From contig OY992532.1 of assembly GCA_963921185.1 (NCBI GenBank), forward strand, positions 145,353,459-145,417,458: 64,000 bases of DNA, given 5' to 3'. The notes below the pieces were generated by a model. That model searched no databases and had not been told where the DNA came from. It saw only the letters and a list, made by a program, of their open reading frames with translations. This DNA is from Dasysyrphus tricinctus. Taxonomy: Eukaryota; Arthropoda; Insecta; Diptera; Syrphidae. Shown piece after piece: positions 33,681-45,079 of this stretch; the first letter of the stretch is position 1; every line of letters begins with the position of its first letter. A program made the position numbers and the translations under genes.

Positions 33681-34590
33681 GCATTTTTTTATTTTCACGG
33701 CAAATTTAGGTACGTCAGTAAATCGGCAATTTATCGCCATTCTCAAAAATAATTTTTTCAAAAATTGACATGTTAACTTTACACCAAAAATGTACGTAAC
33801 TATTACCCGTTAGAATGGCAATTTCTTGTTTTCACGGTATGTTTACGGCAGTTAATTTTGTACTCAAAAACCAATTTTGACCAATAATTAAAATGTCATG
33901 CCGTCACATAAAATTAACGTGATTGCATATTGTGGACAAACCATAAGAGCGGAAATTTTTTTGGTTTTACAGAAAATGTACGGGAAATAATATTGGCAAT
34001 TAATGGATTTTTCAAAAATATTATTTTCGAGTTGTCGCATTTTAACTTTACATCTTAGTTTTCGTGATTCCTCGTGGTGAGCAAACCATAAGAGCGGTAA
34101 TTTTTTCCATTTCCGAAGCATATTTACGACAGTTAATTGCGTTTTCAAAAGTAATTTTTTGAAAAGTTGTAGTGCTAACGTTACACCCAAAATGTACGTG
34201 ATTGCAATTTGTTAACAAACCGTAACAGCGGCAATTTATTTGTTTCCAGTTCATATTTACGGCAATTAATCGACACTTGATGGCGTTCTTAAAAATAATT
34301 TATTAGCAAAAACAAAAAAGTGTCATGGAAAATTTACGCTAAAGTGATCAGGATTGCCCTTTTTGGGCAAACCACACGAACAGCAAATGTTTGGTTTTCA
34401 CGGCATATTTACGGAAATTAATCGGCAATTACTGGCGTTTTCAAAAATAATTTTTGACCGAAAATAAAAGTGTCATGCTAATTCCATATAAAGATAGCTG
34501 TATTGCACTTTGTGGGCAAACCCAAAAAGCTGCAATTTTTTGTCTCCACAAAAGTTAATTTTTGTCATGCTAACTTTGCGACTAAAGTTC
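33680..34590. repeat. Diverged ~150-bp tandem repeat
   Basis: Six or so units share GGCATATTTACGGCAATTAA, TTCAAAAATAATTTTT, GTGTCATGCTAACTTT and TTGTGGACAAACCATAAGAG-like words. Units have drifted strongly, so this is an old array. Open frames on the minus strand here are chance. Confidence 0.75.
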
Positions 34591-34599
34591 TTTTATTAA

Positions 34600-34976
34600 G
34601 AAAAACACTTTTTAAAAAAGAAGTAAACAAATTTTATTGAGCTTATCTTTGCTGCGCTTAAAATCCAACTGACAATAAAAATAATAAGTGAAGTGGATGA
34701 AGCTATGTCAGTTCAGTGGCGATAGAGTGCATTTGCCAACATCAGCATAATACATTTTCTTGGAATCGCTAAGTAGACCCGACGATGGGCAAATAAACTC
34801 GATTATTCGTTTTCGTTGTCATCGTATTATTTGTAATTGTGGGAACTTCCGTCGCATTGACTTTATGAGTTGCTGAACTTGACATAACCTGCGCGGCTGT
34901 TTAAGTTTGTAGGTTGTATTTCATTATTCATTATTATTATTTATGTTTGTAATTACTTTGTTTATAAATTTTAATA
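34600..34976. other. Spacer, no gene seen
   Basis: AT-rich; no repeat partner or coding frame recognised. Confidence 0.5.
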
Positions 34977-35130
34977 AGGGTATTCATGCAACAGCGTAAA
35001 CTCGTCGTAAACATCGTAAAATTGTAAACTTCGTAAATCCGTCAAATTCTCCATACAAATTGTGACAGAATTACGAAGTTTAAAAGTTTACAATGCTTAC
35101 GACGACTTTACGCTGTTGTATGAATACCCT
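34977..35130. mobile_element. Palindromic MITE (GGGTATTCATGCAACAG), copy 2
   Basis: Same family as 26882-27033; ends AGGGTATTCATGCAACAG and its complement, with TAATA at 34972-34976 and 35131-35135. Confidence 0.88.
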
Positions 35131-35319
35131 TAATATCTTCAGTTTAGTGTTAAAATTAAATGGAAATCCTCAACGTTATAAACAAAAGAAAACCCCGGAA
35201 GAAGTGGGAAAGAATACCCAACGTAACGTCGGGAAAAGTATGAAATAACTTCTTTTGTTTGCATTCGGGAACAAAGGGATCTGTAAGCCTCACTTTAAAT
35301 AAAATAAAATCAAGTTATA

Positions 35320-35742
35320 AAGTGCCTTTCACATGAGCTGGGAACTGCGAATGCGAATAAATTTGATTAGGTAATTCCAAGCGCAAATATAAACAAATTA
35401 ATGTTTTAACTTTTCTAAAAGGTGAAAAAACGATCTTATCTAAAATTTTAAGAAGAAAACGAACCAAAATTAGTTTATATTCTTAAATTTTGTATTTTTA
35501 TATTTTCTACGCGATCAAGGAGATATTTTCTGAGAGCTGTCAAACACTTATTTGCAATCTACAACATCAGGACGCATTCCAAAAATCTACGAATGAAAAA
35601 TTCTCTCGAATTTAACCTCAATTCTTTTAGCACTGGGTTACAATTCGCGTCTGTCATCGACCACTCATGTGAAAGAAATGTCAAAACTCGCAACCATTCG
35701 CAAATCGCAATTCGCTATTCGCAACTCATACGAAAGACACTT
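35320..35742. mobile_element. 423-bp TIR element with AAGTG(C/T)CTTTC ends
   Basis: Left AAGTGCCTTTCACATGAG and right complement AAGTGTCTTTCGTATGAG; inside are repeated ATTCGCAA/TTGCGAAT words near both ends. The 96-codon frame at 35593-35883 runs out of the element and is not credible. Confidence 0.7.
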
Positions 35743-36088
35743 AAAAGTTTTGTTTATAAAGGTACTAAGCCCTATCCCAAACTTCATCGTAACCCTGTGA
35801 TGAGTCCCGAAAATAACTATCACAGAATCCATCGTAATGAAAATTTCTTACAAAGTACTAACAACCACTATGATCGAATTTAACGATGTTTTTTTTTGGA
35901 ATTCGTAAGAGTTTCCGATGTCGATATTTATGAGGTCCTGCATGGCCAGGGTCTTGCACCGAGTGGTGAACATACTTCGGACACCTAGTTTTTTTGTTTT
36001 AATAAGCACGAAGAAGCGAATTGATTGCTACAGATTGCAATGTCTCTAGTCCCGCCTTAACAATAACGATTACACCTTTACATTTTGT
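35743..36088. other. Spacer downstream of the NPC2 gene
   Basis: On the minus strand 35860-36000 reads a short open stretch (SMFTTRCKTLAMQDLIN) that looks coding-like but has no start, no domain I recognise and a stop soon after; probably an old fragment. Otherwise nothing. Confidence 0.35.
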
Positions 36089-36094
36089 TTTATT
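36089..36094 (-). terminator. Polyadenylation signal AATAAA of the NPC2 gene
   Basis: AATAAA on the minus strand 56 bases past the stop codon at 36150; a normal place for 3'-end formation. Confidence 0.6.
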
Positions 36095-36149
36095 AAATAT
36101 AATTATTCACAGTTCTCAATTAACAATGAAAATGCTGCTTTTTTGTTGT

Positions 36150-37125
36150 TTACTGAATTTTAGCGGGGATAAGGACACAAATTATATCGTCGTTGTTCTG
36201 ATCTTTCAATTCCCATTTTACTTCAACGGTGACCTAAAAGAATGATTTAATTGGATATAAAGATAAAGAGATTCAATTTTAAATGGTTCAAGTATTATAC
36301 CTTTGGGTAGGCTTTCAAAACGGGTAGCGTTGCTTTGTACCCATAGCTGGTTCCCTTTGTTAAAGGGCACGTCAACCCACTGTCAACGCAGGCATCCGGA
36401 TTTTGTAGGTGGAACGGCATTTCAACACCCATTATCTTACCATGGACAACAGTTGTGATTGTTTGAACGTCTTCAGCTAAAAATTTAAATTATTCGGTTA
36501 AGGTTACCTTAAAACATTGGGTGTAGTGTCAAGGTGGATCTGTGTACCTAAGCGTATGTTCGCACCTACATGCTTATCTTAATCTTTATGACCACCGAAG
36601 ATCATAGGATATCATCGAACATGTTCATACATCATAATAACCAGGTGTTACAAGTAAGTAAGTTTGGTAACAAGTTATCAAGCAGATATAATGGTACCTT
36701 CAATGCATTAGTATTTATATATTTGTATGTGCCCACTTAAGTTTTCTGGAAATGTGCATTTAGTACATACATACATCTTCGTACATAACATGAAAATACA
36801 ACTTGTACATAAATCCACCATGAGAGTCCGTCTACATTGTCTTTTTACTGAAAGGCATAATATGCCTAAATTAACTACGATTTTAAAAACGTTTAAAAGA
36901 GAAGTGTAGGCTCACTATATGTCTTTTTTATTCATGTAATATCGAAGAAAAGCCTTTCAGTAAAAAGGTAATGTAAAGACAGGCTCTAAGAAGTTTTTTT
37001 TATTTTCTTACATAGTGTCAATTCAATTGATATTGAAGCAGTCGTATTTCTTTTGAGAATGCAATCATTCTTCGTTGTATCACAGCCTGATATGACAACT
37101 TTAGTAAACTTCCCTATTTTAGATC
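36150..37125 (-). CDS. NPC2-family (ML domain) lipid-binding protein, last three coding exons
   Basis: Minus-strand exons 37125-37012, 36476-36301 and 36233-36150 join in frame (114, 176 and 84 bases) with AG acceptors and GT donors at every junction; introns are 535 and 67 bases. They encode 122 residues: GSKIGKFTKVVISGCD, VHGKIMGVEMPF, NPDAC, LTCPLTKG and VKWELKDQ, ending IPAKIQ. Five cysteines are seen and the first of the usual six is expected in the missing 5' exon together with the signal peptide. NPC2 proteins are secreted or lysosomal and bind sterols or other lipids in a beta-sandwich pocket; insects have several paralogues, some antennal. Which paralogue this is cannot be told. No signal-peptide exon was found upstream to 38.7 kb. 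No lesion is seen, so it may be functional. Confidence 0.9.
36640..36990. repeat. Inverted repeat inside NPC2 intron
   Basis: CTTTTTACTGAAAGGC near 36840 pairs with GCCTTTCAGTAAAAAG near 36951, with GTCTACATTG/AATGTAAAGAC extending the arms; likely a small decayed MITE in the 535-base intron. Confidence 0.5.
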
Positions 37126-37128
37126 CTG

Positions 37129-37757
37129 CAAAGAAATAATAAATTTAAAAAGTATTGTTACAAGTTTAATTTGTGATGGTAGTAGTCGTCAATTTAAACA
37201 AATAATAAGTGTGTTTTTAATGCAAGTATAAAAGCTTAAAAATAATTTGCGTGTAAGTAAAATACAACAACAAATCCGCTTAGTAAGTGAAGATATTTAT
37301 CCGCTTATAAACTAAGCGAATATAAAAACAGAATTATTACTTAATACTTTAACTGTTATCTATACGAAGGGTAATTGCTTTTTTGGGCACTTTTATTTTA
37401 AGCAACAAAAACACTTACACCGGTATTCATAAATGCAAATAAAATTGTTACAATGGTATTTATAAACCCATTCCAAGCGATGTCTAACTTAAGACACCTG
37501 TCCAACTCCAAAATGTTATTTATAAACATTTTGCACCGATTGGCTACTTATGCTAGAAAGCTGCCAGTAGATTAGATTAGAGTTTATTCTTTTATTAAGT
37601 CTTTCAAGTACAACGCACTACTTAACAAATTCTGGAATAATTTTATAGGCATGACATATTATAATGTCGTCAGCCATGAGGGGCAATTTTAGATTTTCAC
37701 AAAATAATGATAAATATAAATAAAGTTTTTCTTTTCCTTAAAACAAGACAGTACCTA
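37129..37757. other. NPC2 intron or upstream DNA; no exon found
   Basis: Searched for a signal-peptide exon ending in a donor with a compatible frame: none seen. 37415-37560 contains GGTATTCATAAATGC/GGTATTTATAAAC words of a TE-like repeat. Confidence 0.4.
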
Positions 37758-38018
37758 ACCCTGAGGCCACACGAGCAAGTACTTGCAAGCAAGTTGGCTA
37801 CATACACTGCCTGTCAAATTCATAATTTGCATTCCACTTGCCTCCCACTTGCTTTCCACTTGCTTGTCTCCCAACTTACTTCTCAACTTGCTTCACTACT
37901 GGCTTCAAAACTTGCATGCCAGTTGATAAGCAAGTTGTTTGGGTTTGTTTGTGTTTGTAAACAAATGTCTATGTATTGCAACTTGCTTGCAAGTACTTGC
38001 TCGTGTGGCCTCGGGGTT
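37758..38018. mobile_element. 261-bp TIR element, ACTTGC-rich
   Basis: ACCCTGAGGCCACACGAGCA at the left and its near complement at the right end form ~40-bp TIRs; TA flanks both sides. Inside are many CAACTTGCTT words, which extend the self-complementarity. The 114-codon frame across it is an artefact of the repeats. Confidence 0.85.
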
Positions 38019-38706
38019 AATAAATTTACATATTTGATTTTAGCGTGTTAGGTGAAAATATTATAAAATGCAGAACACATTAGATTAATATATGGCTTTA
38101 ATATTAAATAAATAGATACATTCTGTTTGTTCTCTTTTTGTAACTTTAAGTTTAGTTAAACCAAAATTTGAAATAATGTGGACTTTTAGTTTAGTCAAAG
38201 CAAAAAAATAGTGCAGGCTTTTTTCACATTTATAGAAAAAAAAATTGTTAACAGCAGTTTAACGATTGAATATGGTGAAGGGGGAATAAGGAATGTAAAA
38301 AAAATCTATTTCCCAGAAGCGGAGTTGGAGGTGGGATTTGGGGGGTGAAAAAGAGGGGGAATTTGTATTATTGCGTTTTCCGACTAAAGTTGACCCCAAA
38401 ATGAAAAGTGTTCAATAGAAATGTTGTAGATCACGCAAAAATCTGCAACTTTCACATACCTATATCACTTTTTAACGTAACATCAAAATTTCCGAGATAT
38501 TGGCGAAAACCCGTATTTTTTTCTGGTTTTTGTTTTTTATTTTTCATTTTTCCAAAAAAAGTTGAATTTAAATGCAACTTTGTGAAAATATATCTTGTTG
38601 TGTCTTTAATTAGGACAATTTTTTTCAAGCATAACCATTGATCAGTTTTTGAGATATTCAATTTTGTTTGGAAAAAAAAACTAAGGAATGAATTGGTATG
38701 TATGTA
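38019..38706. other. Spacer, no gene seen
   Basis: AT-rich, with a purine-rich G-run stretch (about 38300-38365). Overlapping short frames on both strands at 38408-38715 lack domains. Confidence 0.5.
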
Positions 38707-39109
38707 AGTTAACACGATACATTTTCATTCACATTCCCATTCACATTCCCATTTACATTCCTACCCAATTTCCGTTGCTAACAATGCAGACACCTACTTT
38801 TGTCAAATCAGCATTATCAAAAATATTATGTTTGTTATTTGTTATGAAAATCATATTCTTGGAAATCAAGTAATATTTTATTTGTTAATTTTGCAATTTC
38901 TTAGAAATTAAAACATTTACATTAATCAACTTTTTGTTAATTTATCTTTTTGTTAATTTTGCAATAATGAATTCTTGGAAACTAAAAAATATTGTTAAAG
39001 AATTATATTTTATAAATAGAAGGTAAAAGAATCAATAAAGTTACTCTTCGTTAGTCAACCAAACCAAACTGTGTTTATTTTACATCGAGTTGTTACAACT
39101 TCGATAACT
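38707..39109 (+). repeat. 5' LTR of the errantivirus
   Basis: Starts AGTTAACACGATACATT, ends CGATAACT; contains repeated CATTCACATTCCCATT words near the start and an AATAAAG motif near 39032. Differs from the 3' LTR at roughly 2 percent of sites. Confidence 0.92.
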
Positions 39110-39123
39110 GGCGCCCGAGCAGC
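39109..39123 (+). promoter_or_regulatory. Primer-binding site, tRNA-Lys-like
   Basis: TGGCGCCCGAGCAG, starting with the last LTR base, resembles the complement of the tRNA-Lys 3' end (TGGCGCCCGAACAG) with one change. Confidence 0.65.
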
Positions 39124-39130
39124 TTATTAG

Positions 39131-39640
39131 TGCGTAACATAAGAACCGCATTAAGTATATCGCGTTACATAAGATCCGCGTACCCGGCAGAAAAATAAAA
39201 AATTTAAAACACAAAAGCTTAACAAAGCCGAGCAGATTTCTAAGTGCGTTACATAAGAACCGCATTAAGTACATCGCGTAACATAAGAACCGCGTACCCG
39301 GCAGAAAAATAAAAGCTTAACACAGCCGAACAATTAGCACCGCGTTACAAAAGAACCGCGTAAAGTGAAAGTTCGACGTAAAGCACTACAAAGAATTAAA
39401 AACTCTAAATTAAGTGCGTAAAAACTAAACACAGCCGAACAGTAGCACTGCGTTACATAGGAACCGCGTGAAGTGAAAGTTTGAATTAATATAAGCACTA
39501 CAAAGAATTAAAAACTCTCAACCAAGTGCGTAAAATAAAAACCGAGCAAAGTGAAAGTACGTTGTAACATAAGAACCACGTACTCAATAAACGGATTTTA
39601 AATTTCAAGACCTAGTGCGTAAAACATAAGAACCGCACAA
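39131..39640 (+). repeat. Errantivirus leader repeats GCGTWACATAAGAACCGC
   Basis: About eight copies in 510 bases, starting near 39131, 39161, 39244, 39274, 39341, 39449, 39560 and 39616, interspersed with AACACAGCCGAACA and AGCACTACAAAGAATT. The position between PBS and gag is where the gypsy element carries its insulator, but this motif does not match the Su(Hw) site. Confidence 0.85.
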
Positions 39641-39649
39641 TAATAGAGT

Positions 39650-42600
39650 ATGTTACTAGAGATGGTGAAGTCTTAAAATTCTTGATAGATACTGCAGCTA
39701 ACAAGAACTTTGTATCTGAAAGAATTGCTTACAATTGTAAACCAGTCACTTCTCCATTCAAAATACAGTCCGCTACCGGACAACTACAAATAAATCGTAA
39801 AATTAGTGCCCAATTTTTTAAACCTATCGGCAATAGTACCTCCTTTGATTTTTTTGTCCTTCCAGGACTCAAATCATTTGACAGGATTATTGGTGATGAT
39901 ACCCTCAAACAATTAGAGGCTGTAATAGACAGAAAAAACAATATGCTTATTTTAGCCCCAAACATTAAAATTAATCTCAAAGAAAAACAATCAAAAGAAG
40001 TTAATAATATCCAAACTGATATAAACCCTGAAAATTATATTCAAAACCTTTTATGCAAATATGAAAAACTTTTCGGACCAATCTCAGACAGAGGTACAAT
40101 AGATACCAGCGTTCGTGCCGAAATACGAACTACTTCATCCGAACCTATATACACAACATCATACCCTTACCCCGCTAACCTAAGAGCAGAAGTCGAAGCT
40201 CAAATCAGCAAAATGCTTTCTGATGGTGTTATAAGACCATCTAAAAGTCCTTTCAATTCTCCACTTTGGATTGTTCCAAAGAAACCCAACTCTGCAGGCG
40301 AAAGGCAATATAGACTTGTTATTGACTTCAAACGACTGAATGCAATAACAATTGCAGATGCTTATCCGATTCCGGACATAACAAACACTCTCGCAAGTTT
40401 AGGGGAAAGTAAATACTTCACGACCCTTGATCTTACGTCTGGCTTTCACCAGATTAAGATGAAAGAAAGCGACATAGCAAAGACTGCATTTTCAATGGCA
40501 AATGGCAAAATGAGTTTACTCGTCTGCCATTCGGGTTAAAAAACGCACCCGCTATATTCCAACGCATGATTAACGACGTGCTTAAACCTCTTATAGGCAA
40601 AATATGCTATGTCTATATAGACGATATAATCGTCTTCGGCAAAAGTATATCTGATCATTTGAACAATCTTGAGCAAGTTTTATCATATCTTGATAAGGCA
40701 AATCTAAGAGTGAACTTAGAGAAATCAAAGTTCCTAAGAACTCAAGTTAATTTCTTGGGTTTATAATCAATCAAGAAGGAATTCGGGTAGATCCTGAAAA
40801 AATAGCGGCAATCCAAAAGATTCCACCCCCAAAAAATCTTAAAGAACTAAAGAGCTTTTTAGGTCTCGCGTCCTACTATAGAAAGTTTATTAAAGATTTT
40901 GCTAAATTAGCAAAACCATTAACCAATCTAACAAGAGGCGAAAATGCCCAAATTAAAGCAAATCAGTCGAAAAAAGTCGAAATCCATCTTGACGATCAAG
41001 CGTTAAACGCATTTAAATGCCTCAAGGACATGCTTATATCTTCGGATATTCTTATATTCCCCAATTTTGAGAAACCTTTCATTCTTACAACCGATGCCTC
41101 CAACTACGCCATCGGAGCCATCCTCTCGCAAGGCGAAATCGGAAAAGAAAGACCCATTACATTTATATCTAGATCTCTAAACGAGACAGAAGAGGGGTAC
41201 TCAACTATTGAAAAGGAGATGCTAGCGATAATATGGTCCCTCGATAAATTAAGAACATATCTTTACGGAGCCAAAAACATACAAATCTTTACTGACCATC
41301 AGCCACTAACATTCGCGCTGAGTAATCGCAATACTAACGCAAAACTAAAAAGATGGAAGGCAAGAATAGAAGAGTATGGCGGTATTCTTATCTATAAGCC
41401 TGGACGATCAAATGTCGTCGCAGACGCACTGTCGCGACTCCCCGTGCTTAATATTATAACTTCATCCTCTGGAACTCAACACAGTGCTGAAGAAGATAGC
41501 AGTGATCTTATACCGCACTGCGAAGCACCTATTAACGTTTTTAGAAACCAACTTATCTTTTCTGAAGGTAATGAAATGACATGCTACGAAGAACCTCACC
41601 CAAAATATCAAAGACATTATATCAAGCTGCACTCTTACGACGAAGAAACTTTTACAAAATTCTTAAAGGAAAAATTAAATCCTAATATACTTAATGGTAT
41701 CAAAATTCCAGAAAAATTCATTCCACTTTTACAAGAAATTTATAAAGCCTCATTTAGCCAATATAAAATAAGAATTACACAAAGAATAGTCACAGATATA
41801 AATAAGGAAGAAAATAAATTTAACATAATACAAGAAGAACATAAACGAGCTCATAGAAATTATATCGAAAATAAAAACCAAATTCTTGAAAAATATTACT
41901 TCCCTCAAATGACTAAATTAATTAAAAATTTCGTTAATTCCTGTAACGTTTGTCGCTCGAACAAATACGATCGTCACCCCCCTAAACCTCATCTTCAGCC
42001 TACCCCTATTCCATCGTATCCAACCGAAATTCTACACATGGACATCATAGAATTTAAAAAAGAAAAATTCATAACCTGTGTAGAAAAATTCTCCAAATTT
42101 ACTAAATTTTTCCATATCAAAAACAAATCCGCTTTACACATCCGGAATAGGATAATAAAATTGATTCATTTCTTCACTGCTCCTAAGATCTTAGTAACAG
42201 ACAATGAAAGCAGTTTTATAAGTCCAATAGTTTTAAATTATATTGAAGGTCTTGGCATTAACGTTTACCTAGCCCCTCCACAAAAAAGCGAAGTTAACGG
42301 AACAATAGAAAGAGTGCACTCAACTATTATTGAAATAATAAGATGTCTTCAACAAGAATTTCCAGACTTAACTGTTAAGGAAATTGTTAACATTGCTACA
42401 GATAGATACAATAACTCAATCCATTCGGTAACCAAGAGAAAACCTGCCGATATTTTTTTCGGACGGTCACAAAGAATTAATTACCAGAACCTACTTGATT
42501 TTAAAAATATAGTAAATACTGATCTTAAATACGAAATCATTCGTAACCAAAAAAACCAACTTAACAGGCATAACAAAAAAAGGTCACCACCAGAAAATTA

Positions 42601-42769
42601 TAAACATGGTGAAACTGTCTTTAAAAGAGACAAACAAATAAAAAGTAAAGATAAACCAGTTTACCATAAAGAAACTGTAGGATTAGATAATAAAGTAACA
42701 ATAACAACAACCAACGGAAAACGAATTCATAAATCGCACCTTAAAAACATACCTTCTATTACAGATTAA
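39650..42769 (+). pseudogene. Errantivirus pol: protease, RT, RNase H, integrase
   Basis: Protease remnant with LIDTAANKNFV near 39684; RT with LTSGFHQIKM and, after a one-base loss near 40506, the catalytic YIDD at ~40615; a second one-base loss near 40763; RNase H with LTTDASNYAIG and TDHQPL (41095-41310); integrase with zinc-finger CNVC (41947), DDE residues in LHMDII, VTDNESSF and NGTIERVH. 41030-42769 is one open 579-codon frame. Products would process the polyprotein, copy the RNA and insert the DNA. Two frameshifts make this copy inactive. Confidence 0.88.
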
Positions 42770-42783
42770 ATTTCATCTTCTGT

Positions 42784-44642
42784 GTGGGAGCAATCGTTAA
42801 TATCTACGAATACCAAAGTCCACTCGTTGCGATTAAACAAGGAAACGGAAAAATGATCACCGGGAATTACAAAATCATTCACCTAATTAATCTCACTATG
42901 TTCGAAGAAATCATAAGTAAAATCAATACGGACATCAACCGCTATATACCCAGAAACAGCCCTTACCTACCGCAACTGGAACTACAAAAAACAAAAATAG
43001 AAAATCTATTAGAACAACTCCAAGATAAGACCCAGAACAGAGAAAAACGGTCAATCAACTGGATAGGATCCGCTTGGAAGTGGCTGGCAGGTAACCCTGA
43101 TGCGACGGATTGGGACAAATATGTCACCGAAAATAACAAGCTCTCCACCAACAATAATAGACAATATCACATAAACAAATATTTAACTAAAGTAACGGAC
43201 ACCTTAATTGACAACTACAACAAAATAATTGAAGGAATTAATGCTAATATCACCGAAAAATATGAGCAAATTATTTTTAACAAGCTTAGCCTTTTAAAAG
43301 AGGAAATAGGAGAAATAGTTCTAGCAGGGCAACTTGCAAAAAGAGGTATTGTTAACTCAAATTTATTAAGTGAAATTAGAATCACTTCCATTTAGAAACG
43401 AGCTTCAAGCCATTGAATTCGCTGAACCGATGATGCTTGTAAAAAAATCTGTTCTACTCTACGTCATTTGTTTACCCCAAACTGAGGATACGACATTTAA
43501 CAATATTATCGTTAAATCAACAATTAAAAATAATAAGAGAATTCATTTAAGTTTTTCAAATTAATTCATTTCACAACATCTCCAGTTTGGAATAATAGGG
43601 AAATGTTTAGAAATCGAGGAAACTATTCTTTGTAAAAGATCACAACTTCAAAAGCTCACCAAAGACGATTGTGTACTGAAACTATTAAATGGCGAAAAAG
43701 TTAAGTGTGACTTTAATTATGAAAATAGGCCAATAATAGAAGTCATCAATGAAAGCACTTTATTCCTTACAAATTATGTCGGTAACATAACATACGGCAG
43801 ACATTTCCGTAACCTGAACGGTTCATTCCTTATAAATTTTTTCAACGAATCTATCGAAATCGATAACTTACCCCCATATTAATAAACGGCGGATAACAAC
43901 GTGCAAGCGTTTATACATCTGTTAACTAGTAATTCTTATTAACAAATGCGTAATAGTCTGTGACTTGTGTTAGCGTACGGATAACTTTAACTAGCCAGAT
44001 TCCACGTATAATGAACGGATAACTTCTTAACACATACACGCACGCGTATGATAGCACCGTTTACTACTACCAGTATATACTTCGTAAGGCAGTGCATGCA
44101 TGTGACATATGTATTAGAAAATCACCATAATTTGATGAAGTGGTGAATTTGGTGAAGTGACAAATACTGGAAAGATATCATATCTTTTTTAATAAGAAAA
44201 GTTATCAAGCGGACAAGTTGTCTATCCGTGTGCCAGTTAACACGTGTGTTAAGGAGCGGATACCTGTTTTTTATTAATACTGCTGTTAAAGTAAAGCAAC
44301 TGGGAGAGTAAAACATATCATATACTACCTCCCTTACTCCAAAATAACCTCACCGAAGGGGAAATAAAACTTGACCTACAATACCTACACAAACTCCATC
44401 TGGACAACGTAGAAAAACTTTCCTTTATTTCTTCAAACAGTAAACTATTCCTAGGTTCTAACCTAACTATTCTGCTCATAGGGGCAACAATCAATTTGAT
44501 TCTGTTCATCTTTTTGAAACAACAGTCAAAAAACAAGAAAAAAATTCAACTTTCCTCATTTGAACCTTTAAAATTAAACATCGCCGTAGTTGATCCAAAC
44601 TCCCATATTAATTCACTAGAACAAATTTCTCTCAAAATCTAA
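42784..44642 (+). pseudogene. Errantivirus env, interrupted
   Basis: 42784-43395 encodes about 203 residues (no ATG at the start; env is expressed from a spliced RNA in this group). It has a furin-like site REKR near residue 86 and a following hydrophobic INWIGSAWKW stretch, as in the baculovirus F-like fusion proteins of errantiviruses. Then frameshifts and stops follow near 43390 and 43560. A MITE (about 43879-44320) precedes the C-terminal part with a membrane anchor (LTILLIGATINLILFIFL) near 44460-44515 and a lysine-rich tail. Non-functional. Confidence 0.8.
43879..44320. mobile_element. ~0.4-kb MITE in env
   Basis: Env-type coding on both sides is separated by non-coding DNA with ends TATTAATAAACGGCGGATA and, complement, TATTAATAAAAAACAGGTATCC. 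Several CGGATAAC words recur inside. Exact right border unsure (44279-44325). Confidence 0.6.
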
Positions 44643-44662
44643 TCTACGAGACGCAGATACTT

Positions 44663-44673
44663 AAGAAAGGGGG
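44663..44673 (+). promoter_or_regulatory. Polypurine tract
   Basis: AAGAAAGGGGG immediately before the 3' LTR; plus-strand DNA primer. Confidence 0.85.
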
Positions 44674-45075
44674 AGTTAACACGAAACATTTCCATTCACA
44701 TTCCCATTCACATTCCCATTTACTTTCCTACCCAATTTCCATTGCTAACAATGCAGACACCTACTTTTGTCAAATCAGCATTATCAAAAATATTATATTT
44801 GTTATTTGTTATGAAAATCATATTCTTGGAAATCAAGTAATATTTTATTTGTTAATTTTGCAATTTCTTAGAAATTAAAACATTTACATTAATCAACTTT
44901 TTGTTAATTTATCTTTTTGTTAATTTTGCAATAATGAATTCTTGGAAACTAAAAAATATTGTTTAAGAATTATATTTTATAAATAGAAGGTAAAAGAATC
45001 AATAAAGTTACTCTTCGTTAGTCAACCAAACCAAACTGTGTTTTTTTACATCGAGTTGTTACAACTTCGATAACT
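44674..45075 (+). repeat. 3' LTR of the errantivirus
   Basis: AGTTAACACGAAACATT to CGATAACT; about seven or eight differences from 38707-39109, several clustered in the first 75 bases. Followed by TGTA duplication at 45076-45079. Confidence 0.92.
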
Positions 45076-45079
45076 TGTA

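Larger units (their letters stand above)
38707..45075 (+). mobile_element. Errantivirus-type LTR retrotransposon, gag deleted
   Basis: Two ~402-bp LTRs (AGTTAACACG...TCGATAACT), TGTA on both sides (38703-38706, 45076-45079), primer site, polypurine tract, pol and env in order. LTR starts AGTTA and a TNTA-like 4-bp duplication are usual for gypsy-group errantiviruses. The leader passes straight into protease, so gag and the protease start are missing. About seven or eight LTR differences suggest a moderately old insertion. A ~0.4-kb MITE sits in env. Confidence 0.9.

Noticed and set aside
37395..37430. ATG followed by GTAAGT donor (minus strand) as NPC2 first exon
   Set aside because: Only four codons, no signal peptide, and it lies in a repeat with GGTATTCATAAATGC words.
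39131..39640. Leader repeats as Su(Hw)-type gypsy insulator
   Set aside because: The repeat lacks the TTGCATAC-type core, so identity with the known insulator is not supported.
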